Part shown: one piece after another, positions 36,493 to 44,827 of the stretch
How the letters are laid out: every line of letters begins with the position of its first letter
How positions within the stretch are numbered: the stretch's first letter is position 1
Assembly (NCBI RefSeq): GCF_040110915.1
Contig: NZ_CP157793.1
Location: forward strand, 4,485,001 to 4,549,000
Source: Stappia sp.
GTDB lineage: Bacteria > Pseudomonadota > Alphaproteobacteria > Rhizobiales > Stappiaceae
Reading direction: 5' to 3'
Length of the DNA stretch: 64,000 bases
Position numbers and translations under genes: made by a program
Notes under the pieces: generated by a model
Databases searched by the model: none
What the model was told of the DNA's origin: nothing
Seen by the model: only the letters and a program-made list of their open reading frames with translations

Positions 36493-37706
36493 GCGGGCAG
36501 ACCCTGGCCCCCTGGCTCACCGTGGTCGGCCTTGGCGATGACGGGGCCGAGGGACTGCCGCCGCTGGCGCGCCGGGCGCTTGACGAGGCGGGCCGCGTCT
36601 TCGGTGGCGCGCGCCACCGTGACCTGCTCGCCCCCGCCGGGATCGCGGTCACGCCCTGGCCCTCGCCTTTTCGCGCGGGGCTCGAGGCGCTGTTGGCCGC
36701 GCGCGGCACGCCGACGGTCGTGGTCGCCAGCGGCGATCCCATGTGGTTCGGCATCGGCGCGACGCTCGCTCGACATATCGCGGCGGACGAAATGCTGGTG
36801 CTTCCCGCGCCCTCGTCCCTGTCGCTCGCGGCCGCCCGGCTCGGCTGGCCCCTGCAGGAGGTGGAGATCCTGTCGCTGCATGGGCGTCCGCTCGATGCCA
36901 TGCGCGCGTGCCTCTTTCCCGGCGCCCGGCTCCTGTGTCTGACCTCGGACGGCGCGGCGATCTCCGACATCGCCGACCTGCTCGCCGATGAGGGCTATGG
37001 CGCGAGCCGGCTGACGGTGCTGGAACATCTCGGCGGCCCTCGCGAACGGCGCGTCAGCGGCACCGCCGAAGGCTGGTGCGAAACGGTCAATGATCTCAAT
37101 GTGCTCGCCATCGAGGCGGTGCCGGTCCGCGACACCCCCTTGCGCGCCCGCGTGCCGGGGCTGCCGGACGACGCCTTCCGCCACGACGGCAAGATCACCA
37201 AGCGCGAGGTGCGGGCCGTGACGCTCGCCCGGCTCGCGCCCGTGCCCGGCGCGCTCCTGTGGGACATCGGCGCGGGCTCCGGTGCGGTCTCCATCGAATG
37301 GCTGCGCGCCGCGCGCGGGACGCGGGCCATCGCACTGGAGCCGAACGACGCGCGCCGGACGACCGCGCGCGCCAATGCCGCGGCACTCGGCACGCCCCAC
37401 CTCGATCTGCGCGACGCCACCGCGCCGGATGCGCTTGATGGACTGGAGGACCCCGATGCGGTGTTTCTCGGCGGCGGCCTGACGGCGCCGGGCATCGTCG
37501 ACGCGGTGATGGCCGCGCTTCGGCCCGGCGGCCGGCTGGTCGCCAACGCGGTGACGCTGGAAAGCGAGGCGGTGCTGCTTGCCGCGCACGCCCGCCACGG
37601 CGGCGAGCTTTGCCGGCTGTCCATCGCCCGCGCGAGCCCGGTCGGCGGCCTCACCGGCTGGCGCCCCCTGATGCCCGTCACCCAATGGAGCCTCGTCAAG
37701 CCATGA
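36489..37706 (+). CDS. cobL: Precorrin-6Y C5,15-methyltransferase (decarboxylating), CbiE-CbiT fusion
   Basis: Two fused enzymes in 405 residues. The N-terminal CbiE part (1-205) methylates C-5 and shows WLTVVGLGDDGAEGLPPLAR, VVVASGDPMWFGIG and PAPSSLSLAAARLGWPLQEV. The C-terminal CbiT part (about 225-405) methylates C-15 and decarboxylates; it has FRHDGKITKREVRAVTLARL and the SAM motif LLWDIGAGSGAVSIEWLRAA. The GTG start overlaps cobH and the TGA overlaps cobI. Length and order are normal for the fused enzyme. Confidence 0.95.
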   Translation: MSGQTLAPWLTVVGLGDDGAEGLPPLARRALDEAGRVFGGARHRDLLAPAGIAVTPWPSPFRAGLEALLAARGTPTVVVASGDPMWFGIGATLARHIAADEMLVLPAPSSLSLAAARLGWPLQEVEILSLHGRPLDAMRACLFPGARLLCLTSDGAAISDIADLLADEGYGASRLTVLEHLGGPRERRVSGTAEGWCETVNDLNVLAIEAVPVRDTPLRARVPGLPDDAFRHDGKITKREVRAVTLARLAPVPGALLWDIGAGSGAVSIEWLRAARGTRAIALEPNDARRTTARANAAALGTPHLDLRDATAPDALDGLEDPDAVFLGGGLTAPGIVDAVMAALRPGGRLVANAVTLESEAVLLAAHARHGGELCRLSIARASPVGGLTGWRPLMPVTQWSLVKP

Positions 37707-38476
37707 GTGCCGATCCGGCGCACCTCCCCACCGGCCCGTCGACCGGAAAGCCCTCCGGAACCCTTTATGGCGTCGGGCTCGGCCCCGGCGATCCGGAGTT
37801 GATGACGCTGAAGGCGCATCGCCTGATCTCGAACGCGCGCGTGATCGCCTATCCCGCGCCGGACGACGGGGCGAGTTTCGCCCGCTCGATCGCCGCCGAC
37901 GCGATCCCCGCGCAGGCCCGCGAAATCCCGATCGTCGTGCCGATGCGCGTGGCGCGCTTTCCCGCAAAGGCCGTCTACGACCGCGCAAGCGCGGAGATCG
38001 CCGCGGAGCTGGAGGCGGGCGAGGATGTCGTCGTGCTGTGCGAGGGCGATCCGTTCTTCTACGGCTCCTTCATGTATCTCTTCGAGCGGCTGGGCGGACG
38101 GTTTCGAGCCGAGATCGTCCCCGGCGTCACCTCGCTGACGGCCTGCGCGGCGCGGCTCGCCCGGCCTTTGACGGCGCGCAACGACGTGCTCACGGTGCTG
38201 CCGGGGCCGCTGCCCGACGCCGACCTGCGCGCCCGCATCGGGGCGGCGCAGGCGGTGGCGATCATGAAGGTCGGCCGCCATCTCGAAAGGCTCAGGCGGC
38301 TGATCGCCGACATGGGGCTTCTGGCCCATGCCGGCTACGTGGAGCGCGCGACGCTCGACAGCGAGCGCGTCGCGCCGCTTGCCGAGGTGAGCGCCGACGC
38401 CGCGCCATATTTTTCCATGATCCTCATCTACAAGGGAGACGAAGCGTGGATGCTTCCCCCGCAGTCCTCGTCCTGA
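37703..38476 (+). CDS. cobI: Precorrin-2 / cobalt-factor II C20-methyltransferase
   Basis: Adds the C-20 methyl group. A 257-residue SAM-dependent tetrapyrrole methylase with TLYGVGLGPGDPELMTLKAH near the N-terminus, the VVVLCEGDPFFYGSFMYLFE loop, EIVPGVTSLTACAA and a C-terminal PYFSMILIYKGD. ATG 37703 lies in the cobL stop (ATGA). The end overlaps the following fusion gene by 31 bp. Confidence 0.95.
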   Translation: MSADPAHLPTGPSTGKPSGTLYGVGLGPGDPELMTLKAHRLISNARVIAYPAPDDGASFARSIAADAIPAQAREIPIVVPMRVARFPAKAVYDRASAEIAAELEAGEDVVVLCEGDPFFYGSFMYLFERLGGRFRAEIVPGVTSLTACAARLARPLTARNDVLTVLPGPLPDADLRARIGAAQAVAIMKVGRHLERLRRLIADMGLLAHAGYVERATLDSERVAPLAEVSADAAPYFSMILIYKGDEAWMLPPQSSS

Positions 38477-40266
38477 CACCGGCCGCCGAGGAAACGGCCC
38501 GACGCATCGCCAAGGCGATGCCCGGCGCCACGCTGCACGGCCTTGCCCATCGCGTGCCCGGGCTCGACGTCGCCTTCGCCGAGACGCTCAGCCACATCCG
38601 CGCGCTCTATCAGGCGGGCACGCCGATTGTCGGCGTTTGCGCGTCGGGCATTCTCATTCGCGCGCTCGCCGCCGTGATCGAGGACAAGCGTCAGGAACCG
38701 CCGGTGCTCGCCGTCTCGGAGGACGGCGCCAGTGTCGTGCCGCTGCTCGGCGGCCATCGCGGCGCGAATTCCCTGGCCCGTCAGATCGCCGAGGTGCTGG
38801 AGGGGCACGCGGCGGTCACCACCGCCGGCGACACGGCGCTTGGCGTCGCGCTCGACGCGCCGCCAGCCGGCTGGTGGCTTGCCAATCTGGAGGATGCCAA
38901 GGGCGTCATGGCGCGGCTGCTCGCCGGCGAGCCGGTGCGTCTGGAGGGCGACGCGCCCTGGCTGTCGCGGGCGCGCCTGCCCGTGGCCGACGAGGCCGAT
39001 CTGACGATCGCCGTGACCGAGACCCGCCGCGCGGGCGGTTCCGGCACGCTGGTCTATCACCCCAGGCGCCTGGCCCTCGGGGTCGGCTGCGCGCGCGGCT
39101 GTCCGGCCGAGGAATTGATCACACTGGTGCGCGACACGCTGGCCGACGCAAATGTCGCGGAAGGCGCCGTCGCGCTCGTCGCCACCCTCGATCTGAAGGC
39201 CGACGAGCCGGCGGTCCATGCGCTGGCCGAAACGCTCGGCGTGCCGGTGCGCGTCTTCCCGGCCGCGCGGCTGGAGGAAGAACGCCCGCGTCTGGCCAAT
39301 CCCTCCGAGGTGGTCTTCGCCGAGGTCGGCTGTCACGGGGTCAGCGAGGGGGCAGCTCTTGCCGCCGCGGGACCGGACGGCGCGCTTCTGGTGGAAAAGC
39401 GAAAGTCCGCCAATGCCACGGTGGCGGTGGCCCGCGCTGCCGATCCGCTTTCGCCGACGGGGATCGGCCGCGCGCGCGGGCGCCTGTCGGTGATCGGCAT
39501 CGGTCCCGGGCGCGACGACTGGCGCACGCCGCAGGCCTCGCGGCTGCTGGCGGAGGCCGACGAGGTGGTCGGCTATTCGCTCTACCTTGATCTCGTCGCG
39601 CCGCTCATTCAGGGCAAGTCACGTCATTCCTTTCCGCTCGGCGCGGAGGAAGAACGCGTGCGCTTCGCGCTGGAACGCGCGGGCGAGGGGCGCTCGGTGG
39701 CGCTCGTGTCCTCCGGCGATGCCGGCATCTACGCCATGGGCGCGCTCGTCTACGAACTGCTCGACCGGGCCGTGGGCGAGGGCGGCGTGTCGGATGCCGC
39801 GCGCCGCATCGAGGTGGTGAACGCGCCGGGCATCTCCGCGCTTCAGGCGGTCTCGGCGCTGATCGGCGCGCCCTTGGGGCACGATTTCTGCACCATCTCG
39901 CTGTCGGATCTTCTCACCCCCTGGGAGGCCATCGAGCAGCGCCTTGAGGCGGCGGCGCGGGGCGATTTCGTCATCGCCTTCTACAATCCGGTCTCGAAAC
40001 GCCGGCGCACGCAACTGGCGGCGGCCCGCGAGATCCTGCTCGCCCACCGCCCGGCCGACACGCCCGTGGTGCTCGGCGTCAATCTCGGCCGGCCCGGCGA
40101 GAGCGTGCGGGTGACGACGCTCGAGGCGCTGACCGTGGACGAGGTCGACATGCTGACCACCGTGCTGGTCGGCTCCAGCGCCTCGCGGGCGGTCATGACA
40201 GGAGCGGGCACGCCCTTCGTCTACACCCCGCGCGGCTACGCCAAGAGGATCGAGGAAAAGCTATGA
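38446..40266 (+). CDS. cobJ: Fused CbiG (cobalt-precorrin-5A hydrolase) and CobJ/CbiH (C17-methyltransferase)
   Basis: A 606-residue bifunctional protein. Residues 1-340 are a complete CbiG with its N-terminal block (GVCASGILIRALAAVIEDKR, VVPLLGGHRGANSLARQIAE) and C-terminal CobE-like block (LGVGCARGCPAEELITLVRD, LVEKRKSANATVAVARA). Residues about 345-606 are CobJ: LSVIGIGPGRDDWRTPQASR, VALVSSGDAGIYAMGALVYE, VVNAPGISALQAVSALIGAP and FYNPVSKRRRTQLAAAREIL. The fusion joins the ring-contraction methyltransferase to the enzyme that later opens its lactone. GTG 38446, behind AAGGGAG, is the only good start. CbiG marks the oxygen-independent pathway. Confidence 0.95.
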   Translation: MDASPAVLVLTPAAEETARRIAKAMPGATLHGLAHRVPGLDVAFAETLSHIRALYQAGTPIVGVCASGILIRALAAVIEDKRQEPPVLAVSEDGASVVPLLGGHRGANSLARQIAEVLEGHAAVTTAGDTALGVALDAPPAGWWLANLEDAKGVMARLLAGEPVRLEGDAPWLSRARLPVADEADLTIAVTETRRAGGSGTLVYHPRRLALGVGCARGCPAEELITLVRDTLADANVAEGAVALVATLDLKADEPAVHALAETLGVPVRVFPAARLEEERPRLANPSEVVFAEVGCHGVSEGAALAAAGPDGALLVEKRKSANATVAVARAADPLSPTGIGRARGRLSVIGIGPGRDDWRTPQASRLLAEADEVVGYSLYLDLVAPLIQGKSRHSFPLGAEEERVRFALERAGEGRSVALVSSGDAGIYAMGALVYELLDRAVGEGGVSDAARRIEVVNAPGISALQAVSALIGAPLGHDFCTISLSDLLTPWEAIEQRLEAAARGDFVIAFYNPVSKRRRTQLAAAREILLAHRPADTPVVLGVNLGRPGESVRVTTLEALTVDEVDMLTTVLVGSSASRAVMTGAGTPFVYTPRGYAKRIEEKL

Positions 40267-41036
40267 CCGTCCATTTCATCGGCGCCGGACCGGGCGATCC
40301 GGACCTGATCACCGTGCGCGGGCTGAAGCTGATCCAGAGCTGCCCCGTGTGTCTCTATGCCGGGTCGCTGGTGCCCGAGGCGGTGGTCGCGGCGGCGCCC
40401 GAGGGCGCGCGCGTCGTCGACACGGCACCGCTGACGCTGGACGAGATCATGGCGGAGATCGTCGCGGCGCAGGAGAAGGGGCAGGACGTCGCCCGCGTGC
40501 ATTCCGGCGATCCGTCCCTTTATGGCGCCATCGCCGAACAGATCCGGCGGCTGAAGGCGCTCGACATCCCCTTCGACGTGACGCCGGGCGTGCCGGCCTT
40601 CGCGGCCGCGGCCGCCGCTCTGGGGCGCGAACTCACCGTGCCGGAAATTGCCCAGACGGTGATCCTGACCCGCACGGCGATGAAGTCCTCCGCCATGCCG
40701 GAGGGCGAGGATCTGGAAACGCTCGGGCGCACCGGCGCGACGCTCGCCATTCACCTGTCGATCCGCAACCTGCGCGAGATCGAGCGCCAGCTCACCCCGC
40801 TCTACGGCGCCGATTGCCCGGTCGTCGTGGCCTATCGGGTGGGCTGGCCGGATCAGACGTTCCTTCACGGGACGCTCGCCGACATTCGCGAAAAGGTGCG
40901 CGAGGCAAAGCTCACCCGCACCGCGCTGATCTTCGTCGGCCGCGCGCTCGATCCGGATCAGGACTTCCGCGACAGCGCGCTCTACGACGCCGATCATGTC
41001 CATGTGCTGCGGCCGAAGCGCAAGGCGCCGGCCTGA
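40263..41036 (+). CDS. cobM: Precorrin-4 / cobalt-precorrin-4 C11-methyltransferase
   Basis: Methylates C-11. A 257-residue tetrapyrrole methylase with VHFIGAGPGDPDLITVRGLK at the N-terminus, CLYAGSLVPEAVVAAAP, VARVHSGDPSLYGAIAEQIR, DVTPGVPAFAAAAAALGREL and AIHLSIRNLREIERQLTP. Starts in the cobJ stop (ATGA). It closes the tightly coupled plus-strand run that began at 34443. Confidence 0.96.
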   Translation: MTVHFIGAGPGDPDLITVRGLKLIQSCPVCLYAGSLVPEAVVAAAPEGARVVDTAPLTLDEIMAEIVAAQEKGQDVARVHSGDPSLYGAIAEQIRRLKALDIPFDVTPGVPAFAAAAAALGRELTVPEIAQTVILTRTAMKSSAMPEGEDLETLGRTGATLAIHLSIRNLREIERQLTPLYGADCPVVVAYRVGWPDQTFLHGTLADIREKVREAKLTRTALIFVGRALDPDQDFRDSALYDADHVHVLRPKRKAPA

Positions 41037-41053
41037 CGTCCACAGCCCCGGAT

Positions 41054-41082
41054 TTGCATCGCGCACAGACGCTACTTAGGGT
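41054..41082 (+). promoter_or_regulatory. Probable promoter of the first methyltransferase gene
   Basis: TTGCAT (41054-41059), 17-bp spacer, TAGGGT (41077-41082), 33 bp before the start codon. The layout matches that ahead of the paralogous second gene. Confidence 0.5.
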
Positions 41083-41114
41083 CTCCTCGTCATAAACCGA
41101 CAAGGAGGTCTGTC

Positions 41115-41741
41115 ATGTCGCCGGAAAATCCGCTGCTTGTGCGCGCCATCTCTCTGGGGGGAGACAAGGGCCGGATCACCGAGTTCTACGGGGAGTGGGC
41201 AAAGGATTACGACGCCGACATGATCGAGACCATCGGCTATGTCGGGCATGTCGTCACCGCCGAGGCCCTGGCCCCTCTGGTCTCGGACAAGGCGGAAATC
41301 CTGGACGCCGGCTGCGGCACCGGTCTCGTCGCGCTGGAGCTGAAGAAGCGCAACGCCACCCTGCAGATCGACGGTCTCGACCTGACGCAGGGCATGCTCG
41401 ACGAGGCGGCCGAAACCGGCGCCTATCGCCGGCTGATGACGGGCGACCTCATGGGAAGGCTCGACATCCCCGACGACAGCTACGACGGGATCGTCAGCGC
41501 CGGCGTTTTCACCAATGGGCACGTCGGACCCGGCGGCCTCGACGAGGTGATCCGCATCGCCAGACCCGGTGCGCCCATCGTGCTCACGGTGCGCGATACG
41601 GCCTGGGAGGCGGACGGTTTCGACAGCTACATCTCGAAGCTGGACGCCGACGGGCGAATCCGCATCCGCGCGATCACGCACAGCCCCTATCACGGCAACG
41701 AGGGGATCTTTTGCCGGCTTTGCGTTCTGGAAGCTGCGTGA
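41115..41741 (+). CDS. Class I SAM methyltransferase, paralogue 1
   Basis: A 208-residue methyltransferase of the Williams-Beuren (METTL27-like) group. Seen: SPENPLLVRAISLGGDKGRI, YGEWAKDYDADMIETIGYVG, the SAM motif I ILDAGCGTGLVALELKKR, IDGLDLTQGMLDEA (acidic ribose site) and YDGIVSAGVFTNGHVGPGGL, ending FCRLCVLEAA. The ATG has AAGGAGG six bases upstream. It is a clear tandem paralogue of the next gene. The substrate is unknown; it is not a corrin-ring enzyme by sequence, although it lies inside the cobalamin locus. Confidence 0.88.
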   Translation: MSPENPLLVRAISLGGDKGRITEFYGEWAKDYDADMIETIGYVGHVVTAEALAPLVSDKAEILDAGCGTGLVALELKKRNATLQIDGLDLTQGMLDEAAETGAYRRLMTGDLMGRLDIPDDSYDGIVSAGVFTNGHVGPGGLDEVIRIARPGAPIVLTVRDTAWEADGFDSYISKLDADGRIRIRAITHSPYHGNEGIFCRLCVLEAA

Positions 41742-41754
41742 AACTTGCGGGCAT

Positions 41755-41783
41755 TTGAAATCTCCGGTGGAACCCCCTAGGCT
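41755..41783 (+). promoter_or_regulatory. Probable promoter of the second methyltransferase gene
   Basis: TTGAAA (41755-41760), 17-bp spacer, TAGGCT (41778-41783), 31 bp before the start. It is very like the element ahead of the first paralogue. Confidence 0.5.
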
Positions 41784-41813
41784 TGCGGCACACCAAGCCA
41801 GAAGGAGACACGC

Positions 41814-42443
41814 ATGGAGACGGACAATCCGCTCTTGAAACGCGCCTATGCCCTTGGTGGCGATCGGAAGGAGATCCGCTCGCTCTACGCGGACTGGGCA
41901 GAAAGCTACGACACCGACACGCTTGACGGCATGGGCTATGTCGCGCCCGCTCTCGCGGCGAAGATGCTGGCGGAGCGTCTGGACGCCGCCGGGACCGTTC
42001 TCGACGCGGGCTGCGGCACCGGGCTCGTCGGTCTGGAACTGAGCCGGCAAGGCGACGTCGATGTGGACATCGACGGGGTGGATCTGAGCGCCGGCATGCT
42101 GGAGCAGGCCGAGGAAAAGCGCGTTTACCGCAAGCTCGCCGAGGCCGATCTCACCAAGCCGCTCGACATCGCCGACGACACCTATGACGGGGTGGTCAGC
42201 GTCGGCGTGTTCACCAGCGGCCATGTCGGCCCGCAGGCGATCGACGAACTGGCCCGCGTGGCGCGCCCCGGCGCCCCCGTGGTCGTCACCGTGCACGAGA
42301 AGGTCTGGGACAAGGACGGCTATGCCGACCATCTGGCGGCGATGGAGAAGGCCGGCCGGGTGAAGGTCCTGTCGACCGACGAGGCGCCCTACCACGAAAA
42401 GGCCGGCTACCGCTGCCGGCTGTGCGTGCTTCAGGCCGCCTGA
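41814..42443 (+). CDS. Class I SAM methyltransferase, paralogue 2
   Basis: A 209-residue protein with the same plan as its neighbour: METDNPLLKRAYALGGDRKE, YADWAESYDTDTLDGMGYVA, VLDAGCGTGLVGLELSRQ, IDGVDLSAGMLEQAEEKRVY, YDGVVSVGVFTSGHVGPQAI and the C-terminal YRCRLCVLQAA. By eye the two proteins share about half of their residues, so the duplication is not recent. GAAGGAG precedes the ATG. It converges on cobB across a pair of hairpins. Confidence 0.88.
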   Translation: METDNPLLKRAYALGGDRKEIRSLYADWAESYDTDTLDGMGYVAPALAAKMLAERLDAAGTVLDAGCGTGLVGLELSRQGDVDVDIDGVDLSAGMLEQAEEKRVYRKLAEADLTKPLDIADDTYDGVVSVGVFTSGHVGPQAIDELARVARPGAPVVVTVHEKVWDKDGYADHLAAMEKAGRVKVLSTDEAPYHEKAGYRCRLCVLQAA

Positions 42444-42458
42444 GACCGATCTTTCTGG

Positions 42459-42518
42459 CCGGGCGGTTCACGCCCGGTCGATCACATGCCTGCCCCGATC
42501 CGGGCGATCTACGCCCGG
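42459..42518. terminator. Duplicated bidirectional hairpin terminator between convergent genes
   Basis: Two hairpins of the form CCGGGCG-N5-CGCCCGG lie at 42459-42477 and 42500-42518. They belong to a 41-bp tandem duplication that also repeats the flanking TCGATCACATGC. The inner copy covers the cobB stop codon (42509-42511). Each stem is perfect over 7 bp. Position between two gene ends fits a terminator for both strands. Confidence 0.6.
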
Positions 42519-43825
42519 TCGATCACATGCATGAATGAGCCCATGACGCGGCCGACCCGCAGGCCCATGTCGCCGAGGCGTTTGCCGCCCGCGTCCCGGA
42601 CCTCGAACAGGCGTTGGCCGGCGCCTTCGAAGCGGGTCGTCGCGTAGTGGAACTCGTGGCCCGTGAGCGCCCCCCGCCAGGGCGCGCCGGCAAACGCGTG
42701 GAGCCGGCGGTAGCCGAGATGGCGCCGGCGCTCTGCGAAACTCGTCTCCAGCGGCAGCAGGCCCAGCATCGCATGCGCGGTGCCGTCGGCGTCGGTCAGG
42801 GCGTCGCCCAGCACCATGTAGCCGCCGCATTCGCCGTAGATCAGCGCGCCGCGTGCGGCCGCCGCGCGGACCCCTGAGACGAAGGCCGCCGCGCCGGCGA
42901 TGCGTCCCGCATGGAGTTCGGGATAGCCGCCCGGCAGATAGATGGCGTCGCAGTCCGGGGCGGGCGCCTCGTCGGCGAGCGGCGAGAAGGGGAGGAGTTC
43001 CGCCCCTTGCGTCCGCCAGCCGTCGAGCAGATGCGGATAGGCGAAGGCAAAGGCCACGTCGTGGGCCACCGCGATGCGCTGTCCCGGGGGCGGGAGCGGG
43101 GCGGCCTCATCGGACCCCCGTGCGGGCCCGGCGCGCAAGGGACGGGCGAGCGCGCGCAGGCGGTCGAGGTCGCAGTGTGCGGCAAGTTTTTTCGCGGCGC
43201 CGTCGAGAAAGGCATCGAGATCGCCGTGCTCGCCGGCCTGAACCAGACCCAGATGCCGGTCGGGCCGGGCGAGGCCCGCGTCGCGCGGCAGGGCGCCGAC
43301 GACGGGCATGTCGATCTCCGAAAGCGCGTCCGTGAGCATGGCGCGGTGGCGCGCGCTGCCCACCCGGTTGAGCAGCACGCCGGCGACGGTGACGTCGGCG
43401 CGGTGATCGCGAAAGCCGCGCACGAGGGCGGCGACCGACTGGGACTGCCGGGCCGCGTCGACCACCAGCACGACCGGAAGGCCGAGGGCGGCCGCGAGAT
43501 CGGCCGTCGATCCCGCGCCGGTGGCCGCCCCGTCGAAGAGGCCCATCACCCCTTCCACCACCAGGAGATCCGCGCCGCGCGCCTGCTCGGCGGCGAGCCG
43601 ATGCAGCAGGGGCCCGCGCATGGCGAAGGGATCGAGATTGACGCAGGAGCGTCCGCTCGCGGCCGTATGAAAGCCGGGATCGATATAGTCGGGCCCGGCC
43701 TTGGCGCTTGCGACCGCGAGCCCCCGAAGGCGCAGCGCGCGCAGCAGCGCGAGCGTCACCGTCGTCTTGCCGCTGCCGGAGGCCGGCGCGGCGATCACCA
43801 GACCGGGGGGCAAGCGGTCGCTCAT
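42509..43825 (-). CDS. cobB: Cobyrinic acid a,c-diamide synthase
   Basis: Amidates the a and c side chains of cobyrinate using ATP and glutamine (CbiA when acting on the cobalt form). The 438-residue product has an N-terminal P-loop domain (APASGSGKTTVTLALLRALR with K20, then KAGPDYIDPGFHTAASG, VVEGVMGLFDGAA) and a C-terminal class I glutamine amidotransferase domain (DAIYLPGGYPELHAGRIAGA, nucleophile C333 in YGECGGYMVLGDAL, HEFHYATT). The start overlaps the cobA stop (ATGA). The frame is open to 44038, but the P-loop fixes the start at 43825. Confidence 0.95.
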   Translation of the reverse strand: MSDRLPPGLVIAAPASGSGKTTVTLALLRALRLRGLAVASAKAGPDYIDPGFHTAASGRSCVNLDPFAMRGPLLHRLAAEQARGADLLVVEGVMGLFDGAATGAGSTADLAAALGLPVVLVVDAARQSQSVAALVRGFRDHRADVTVAGVLLNRVGSARHRAMLTDALSEIDMPVVGALPRDAGLARPDRHLGLVQAGEHGDLDAFLDGAAKKLAAHCDLDRLRALARPLRAGPARGSDEAAPLPPPGQRIAVAHDVAFAFAYPHLLDGWRTQGAELLPFSPLADEAPAPDCDAIYLPGGYPELHAGRIAGAAAFVSGVRAAAARGALIYGECGGYMVLGDALTDADGTAHAMLGLLPLETSFAERRRHLGYRRLHAFAGAPWRGALTGHEFHYATTRFEGAGQRLFEVRDAGGKRLGDMGLRVGRVMGSFMHVIDRA

Positions 43826-44697
43826 CCGGTCTCGGAGGTTGCGCGCAGGTCCAGCGGATCGGGGTCGAGCACGCGGCCCGCCGCCGCCGCGCCGAGCCAG
43901 TCGAGCCCGGCGCGCAGCCGCACGACCTCGCCGACGCAGACGATGGCCGGCGGTTCGAGCGTCGCCGCCTTCGCGTCTTCCGCGGCCCGGCCGAGCGTCG
44001 TTTCCAGCACCTGTTGATGCGGCAGCGAGCCGTTGCACACGATGGCGACCGGCTCTTCCGGACGGCGTCCGCCCTCGATCAGCTTGCCGGTGATCAGCGC
44101 CAGATGTTTCATCGCCATATACATGACGATGACGGGCGAGCCCTTCGCCACCGCCGTCCAGTCGATGGCCGACGGCGTCAGCCCCGTCTGGTCGTGGCCG
44201 GTCAGGAAGGTGACCGCCTGATTGGTGTCGCGGTGGGTGGCGGGAATGCCGGCATAGGCGAGCCCGCCGATCCCGGCCGTGACGCCGGGGATGACGCGGA
44301 AGGACACGCCGGCGGCGACCAGCGTCAGCGCCTCCTCGCCGCCGCGCCCGAAGACGAAGGGATCGCCGCCCTTGAGCCGCAGCACGCGGTGTCCGGCGCG
44401 GGCATGTTCGATCAGCTTGAGCGAGATGTCGCGCTGCTTCGGGCTGGGTTTGCCACCGCGCTTGCCGGCGTAGTCGATCCGCGCGCCCGGCTTGGCAAGC
44501 TCGAGAATGCGCTCGTCGACCAGCGCGTCATAGACGATCACATCGGCCTGGCGCAGGCCGTTCAGGACGTGCAGCGTCAAAAGCCCCGGGTCGCCGGGGC
44601 CGGCGCCGGCAAGCCACACCGTGCCGGGGGAAAACTCCGGCAGCGCGATGGTCGGCGGCGCGAGCGCCTCGAGCGTCAGGGGCGGTACATCGGTCAT
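43822..44697 (-). CDS. cobA: Uroporphyrinogen-III C-methyltransferase (SUMT)
   Basis: Makes precorrin-2 from uroporphyrinogen III by two methylations, feeding the corrin pathway. A 291-residue enzyme with GTVWLAGAGPGDPGLLTLHV, RLKGGDPFVFGRGGEEALTL, FRVIPGVTAGIGGLAYAGIP, TFLTGHDQTG and MYMAMKHLALI. It lacks the precorrin-2 dehydrogenase domain of CysG. ATG 44697 is preferred; the frame is open to 44829, but the extra 44 residues are basic and unlike the family. It is divergent from cbiD and overlaps cobB. Confidence 0.93.
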   Translation of the reverse strand: MTDVPPLTLEALAPPTIALPEFSPGTVWLAGAGPGDPGLLTLHVLNGLRQADVIVYDALVDERILELAKPGARIDYAGKRGGKPSPKQRDISLKLIEHARAGHRVLRLKGGDPFVFGRGGEEALTLVAAGVSFRVIPGVTAGIGGLAYAGIPATHRDTNQAVTFLTGHDQTGLTPSAIDWTAVAKGSPVIVMYMAMKHLALITGKLIEGGRRPEEPVAIVCNGSLPHQQVLETTLGRAAEDAKAATLEPPAIVCVGEVVRLRAGLDWLGAAAAGRVLDPDPLDLRATSETG

Positions 44698-44827
44698 CGT
44701 GAGAATGTTGTACGACGCAGGCCCGCCCGCGCCAAGGTCGAGATGCGTCTGGTCTCGATGGAAATGCGACGTCGTCGACGGGCGAGGGCGGATGACGCGG
44801 ACCCGGCGCCGCCCTATGATCCGCGCC
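44698..44827. promoter_or_regulatory. Divergent cobA-cobB / cbiD-cobK promoter region
   Basis: This 130-bp gap separates the two divergent pairs, so promoters of both must lie here. It holds TTGTAC at 44708-44713 and CG-rich repeats (CGACGTCGTCGACG at 44768-44781) but no box pair that I would commit to, and no riboswitch core. Confidence 0.4.

Noticed and set aside
41115..42443. Additional corrin methyltransferases
   Set aside because: Fold motifs are class I (AGCGTG) and not the class III tetrapyrrole methylase type; all ring methylations are covered by other genes.
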